Shown here in pieces: positions 62,205-64,000 of a stretch of 64,000 bases of DNA (the first letter of the stretch is position 1; each line of letters begins with the position of its first letter). The notes beneath the pieces are model-generated. The model had not been told where the DNA came from. It saw nothing but the letters and a program-made list of their open reading frames with translations, and did not search any database. The position numbers and the translations under genes were made by a program. Source of the stretch: Chryseobacterium sp. BLS98 (lineage in GTDB: Bacteria; Bacteroidota; Bacteroidia; Flavobacteriales; Weeksellaceae); assembly GCF_001045445.1 (NCBI RefSeq), contig NZ_LFNF01000002.1:1178001-1242000 (forward strand). Reading direction: 5' to 3'.

Positions 62205-63599
62205 TTACACTTTCACCGTCTTCCATTTTCCTTTTTTAAACAAAATAAAGGCAACGATGGTAATTAAAGTTTCTGCGGCAGGAATAGAGATGAATACCCC
62301 TTTCGGCCCCATTCCAAAATGTTTGGAAAGAAAATAGGCCAATGGAATCTGAAAAAGCCAGAACCCAAAGAAATTCACCCACGTTGGTGTCCAGGTATCG
62401 CCTGCTCCGTTAAATGCATTGATTAATACCATTCCAATTCCATAGAAAATAAATCCCACACTCATAATATGTAATGCATTCTTGGCAAAATCTTTAATTT
62501 CCGCTTCCTGTGTAAAAAATCCGACAAGGAAATCTCCGAGTAAGAAAAATATTAAACTCACAGCCAGCATGAAGATCACATTATATTTTACGGTTTTCAT
62601 GACAGACTGTTCCGCTCTCAACATTTCATTAGCTCCCATATTCTGCCCTACCAATGTAGAAGCTGCGTTACTCAGTCCCCATGCAGGAAGCACAAAGAAC
62701 ATCATCAGCCTTAAAGCCGTCTGGTATCCGGCAGAAGCATTTTCCCCTCCGGTCGTTGCCACCAGCTGGGCAAGAAAGATCCAGCTGCAAGAGGCGATTA
62801 CAAACTGGAAAATTCCGGGAGTTGCAATTTTTACAATAGATTTGATCTGTTTAAAATCCGGGCTGAAGTAAGAAAGTGAAATACGGATCTGGGTATCAGC
62901 AACCAAAAGATGATACAGTTGATAAATTACCCCTATACTCCTCCCTACTGTAGTCGCTAAAGCCGCTCCTGTAAGTCCCATCGCAGGAACAGGACCGAAG
63001 CCTTTGATAAGTACCGGACACATTATAATATTGACAATGTTGGCGATCCAAAGCGATTTCATAGCAATAGCTGCATTTCCGGCTCCCCTGAAAATCCCGT
63101 TGATTAAAAATAAAAGCATAATGATCACACTGCTGCCCATCATTATTCTTGTGAAATCTTTTCCATAAGCCGCTGCCTCAGGCTTAGAACCCATCAGAAT
63201 CAGAATTTCCTCAGCATAAATAACCCCGAACAAACTGAGAATAAAAGTTACAACAAATGAAACCAATAAAACCTGTGCCGCACTTCTGGAAGCTTTTTCC
63301 GGATTCTTTTCCCCGATTCTCCTTGCCACCAAAGCCGTGGCAGCCATACTCATTCCTATGGCAATAGAATACATTACCGAAAGCACAGATTCCGTTAAAC
63401 CAACACTCTGGATGGCATATCCACTTTCCTTCAGATGCCCTACAAAATACAGGTCAACTAAAGCAAATACTGATTCCATAGCCATTTCCAGCATCATAGG
63501 AACAGCCAGCAAAAGAACAGCACTTCTTATCGTTATTTTTGTATAGTCTACTTCCTCACCGCTAAAGGCCCTTTTCAAAAACTCTATATATTTTGTCAT
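62205..63599 (-). CDS. MATE-family efflux transporter
   Basis: 464 aa, twelve predicted membrane helices in two MatE halves (about 25-200 and 255-430), a Na+/H+-coupled exporter family for drugs or metabolites. N-half LLAVPMMLEMAMESVFALVD, with DLYFVGHL, and C-half segments GYQTALRLMMFFVLPAWGLS and VGQNMGANEM match family positions. Substrate unknown. A minus-strand TATTTTTG box at 63626-63633 is the likely promoter. Confidence 0.92.
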   Translation of the reverse strand: MTKYIEFLKRAFSGEEVDYTKITIRSAVLLLAVPMMLEMAMESVFALVDLYFVGHLKESGYAIQSVGLTESVLSVMYSIAIGMSMAATALVARRIGEKNPEKASRSAAQVLLVSFVVTFILSLFGVIYAEEILILMGSKPEAAAYGKDFTRIMMGSSVIIMLLFLINGIFRGAGNAAIAMKSLWIANIVNIIMCPVLIKGFGPVPAMGLTGAALATTVGRSIGVIYQLYHLLVADTQIRISLSYFSPDFKQIKSIVKIATPGIFQFVIASCSWIFLAQLVATTGGENASAGYQTALRLMMFFVLPAWGLSNAASTLVGQNMGANEMLRAEQSVMKTVKYNVIFMLAVSLIFFLLGDFLVGFFTQEAEIKDFAKNALHIMSVGFIFYGIGMVLINAFNGAGDTWTPTWVNFFGFWLFQIPLAYFLSKHFGMGPKGVFISIPAAETLITIVAFILFKKGKWKTVKV

Positions 63600-63625
63600 T
63601 TTCTAATCAATAATTATCTGATTTC

Positions 63626-63633
63626 CAAAAATA
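63626..63633 (-). promoter_or_regulatory. -7 box of the MATE gene
   Basis: Minus-strand TATTTTTG, a TAnnTTTG match, 27 nt before the start. Confidence 0.45.
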
Positions 63634-63682
63634 CAAATTCAATTCTTATAAAAAATTAGTTACTCATATCAAAAAAATAATT

Positions 63683-63690
63683 TAGATTTG
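63683..63690 (+). promoter_or_regulatory. -7 box of the ankyrin-repeat gene
   Basis: TAGATTTG, an exact TAnnTTTG match. Transcription would start near 63697, which favours ATG 63712 over ATG 63703. Confidence 0.5.
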
Positions 63691-63711
63691 TATATTCTTA
63701 AAATGAATCTT

Positions 63712-64000
63712 ATGAAAAAAATAATCTCTACTGCTTTTCTACTTGTCATCTCGGCATCTGCCAATATGCTTTCTGCTCAGACTCAGCCTCTAAGCAAAGC
63801 TCAGATGCAAGCTATTCAATCTGATAATGTTGCTTCATTTAAAAAGAATTTTTCAAAAGCAGATTACAACAAATGCTTTCCACTTAAGGATGAGACTTTC
63901 AGTGCATTAGGTTTCAGCTCACTTTACGGCAGAAATAATATTGTTAAATTTCTTTTGGACAACCAGGCAGACGTGAACAAGGAATGTAACGGCAAAACTC
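63712..64000 (+). CDS. Secreted ankyrin-repeat protein (partial)
   Basis: The reading frame runs off the right edge; 96 residues are visible. Signal peptide ending near SANMLSAQ, then an ankyrin-like repeat ALGFSSLYGRNNIVKFLLDN followed by QADVN, the common DxN repeat end. The start at 63712 is preferred from promoter spacing; an in-frame ATG at 63703 adds MNL. Function unknown. Confidence 0.7.
   Translation, partial: MKKIISTAFLLVISASANMLSAQTQPLSKAQMQAIQSDNVASFKKNFSKADYNKCFPLKDETFSALGFSSLYGRNNIVKFLLDNQADVNKECNGKT

Noticed and set aside
1..64000. Insertion sequences, prophage or conjugative elements
   Set aside because: No transposase, phage structural or relaxase genes, and no terminal repeats, were recognised; the RiPP island lacks visible mobile borders.

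Overview
The window looks like a chromosomal segment of a Flavobacteriia member, most likely Chryseobacterium or a close relative (inference from gene content, not a database match). Supporting signs are TAnnTTTG -7 promoter boxes, few Shine-Dalgarno sequences, T9SS C-terminal sorting domains, an Sdh complex with a cytochrome b558-type SdhC, lineage-typical families (IPExxxVDY, DUF2480, DUF6048/DUF6452, bTHX) and a tmRNA tag ending in ALAA.

Layout. 1-7013: a minus-strand heavy-metal efflux locus (two-component pair, TolC-like, adaptor, and a CzcA pump cut by the window edge). 7285-9759: seven tRNA genes including a tandemly duplicated Thr-Tyr-Gly cassette, then hpf, xerC and rpsU. 10019-10794: tmRNA and a cold-shock protein. 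11213-13492: AraC regulator and aldehyde dehydrogenase. 13850-18028: acpP-fabF-rnc-IPExxxVDY-pyk. 18201-22875: a second aldehyde dehydrogenase and the histidine-utilisation genes hutI/hutG with a DUF695-like gene between them. 23092-26252: ruvB, a PaiB-like protein, an MBL hydrolase and coaE.

26292-38532 is the accessory core: a RiPP/bacteriocin island of two divergent modules. The minus module has an unlisted 57-aa lanthipeptide-like precursor (31712-31885), a secreted prolyl oligopeptidase, and a split LanB (glutamylation and elimination halves), with no LanC. The plus module has a TPR-TM-AraC regulator, four small double-glycine-leader peptides (three too short to be called by length), a CPBP membrane protein, an HlyD adaptor and a C39-peptidase ABC exporter. 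A shared palindrome (core ATTTATAAATC) lies in front of both peptide modules, which suggests one regulatory circuit. This is the best candidate for an undescribed system.

39005-46615: two large secreted T9SS proteins built from FN3 and GEVED modules, one a reprolysin-like metallopeptidase. 46834-63599: mostly housekeeping (DUF6048/6452, rlmD, a TlpA-like lipoprotein lacking CxxC, sdhCAB, comEC, a GH99-like glycosidase, lpxB, DUF2480, DUF2723, DUF937, bTHX, a MATE pump). The window ends inside an ankyrin-repeat protein gene.

Positions and translations were read by eye. No homology search, folding or composition calculation was run, so family names rest on motifs, length and gene order.
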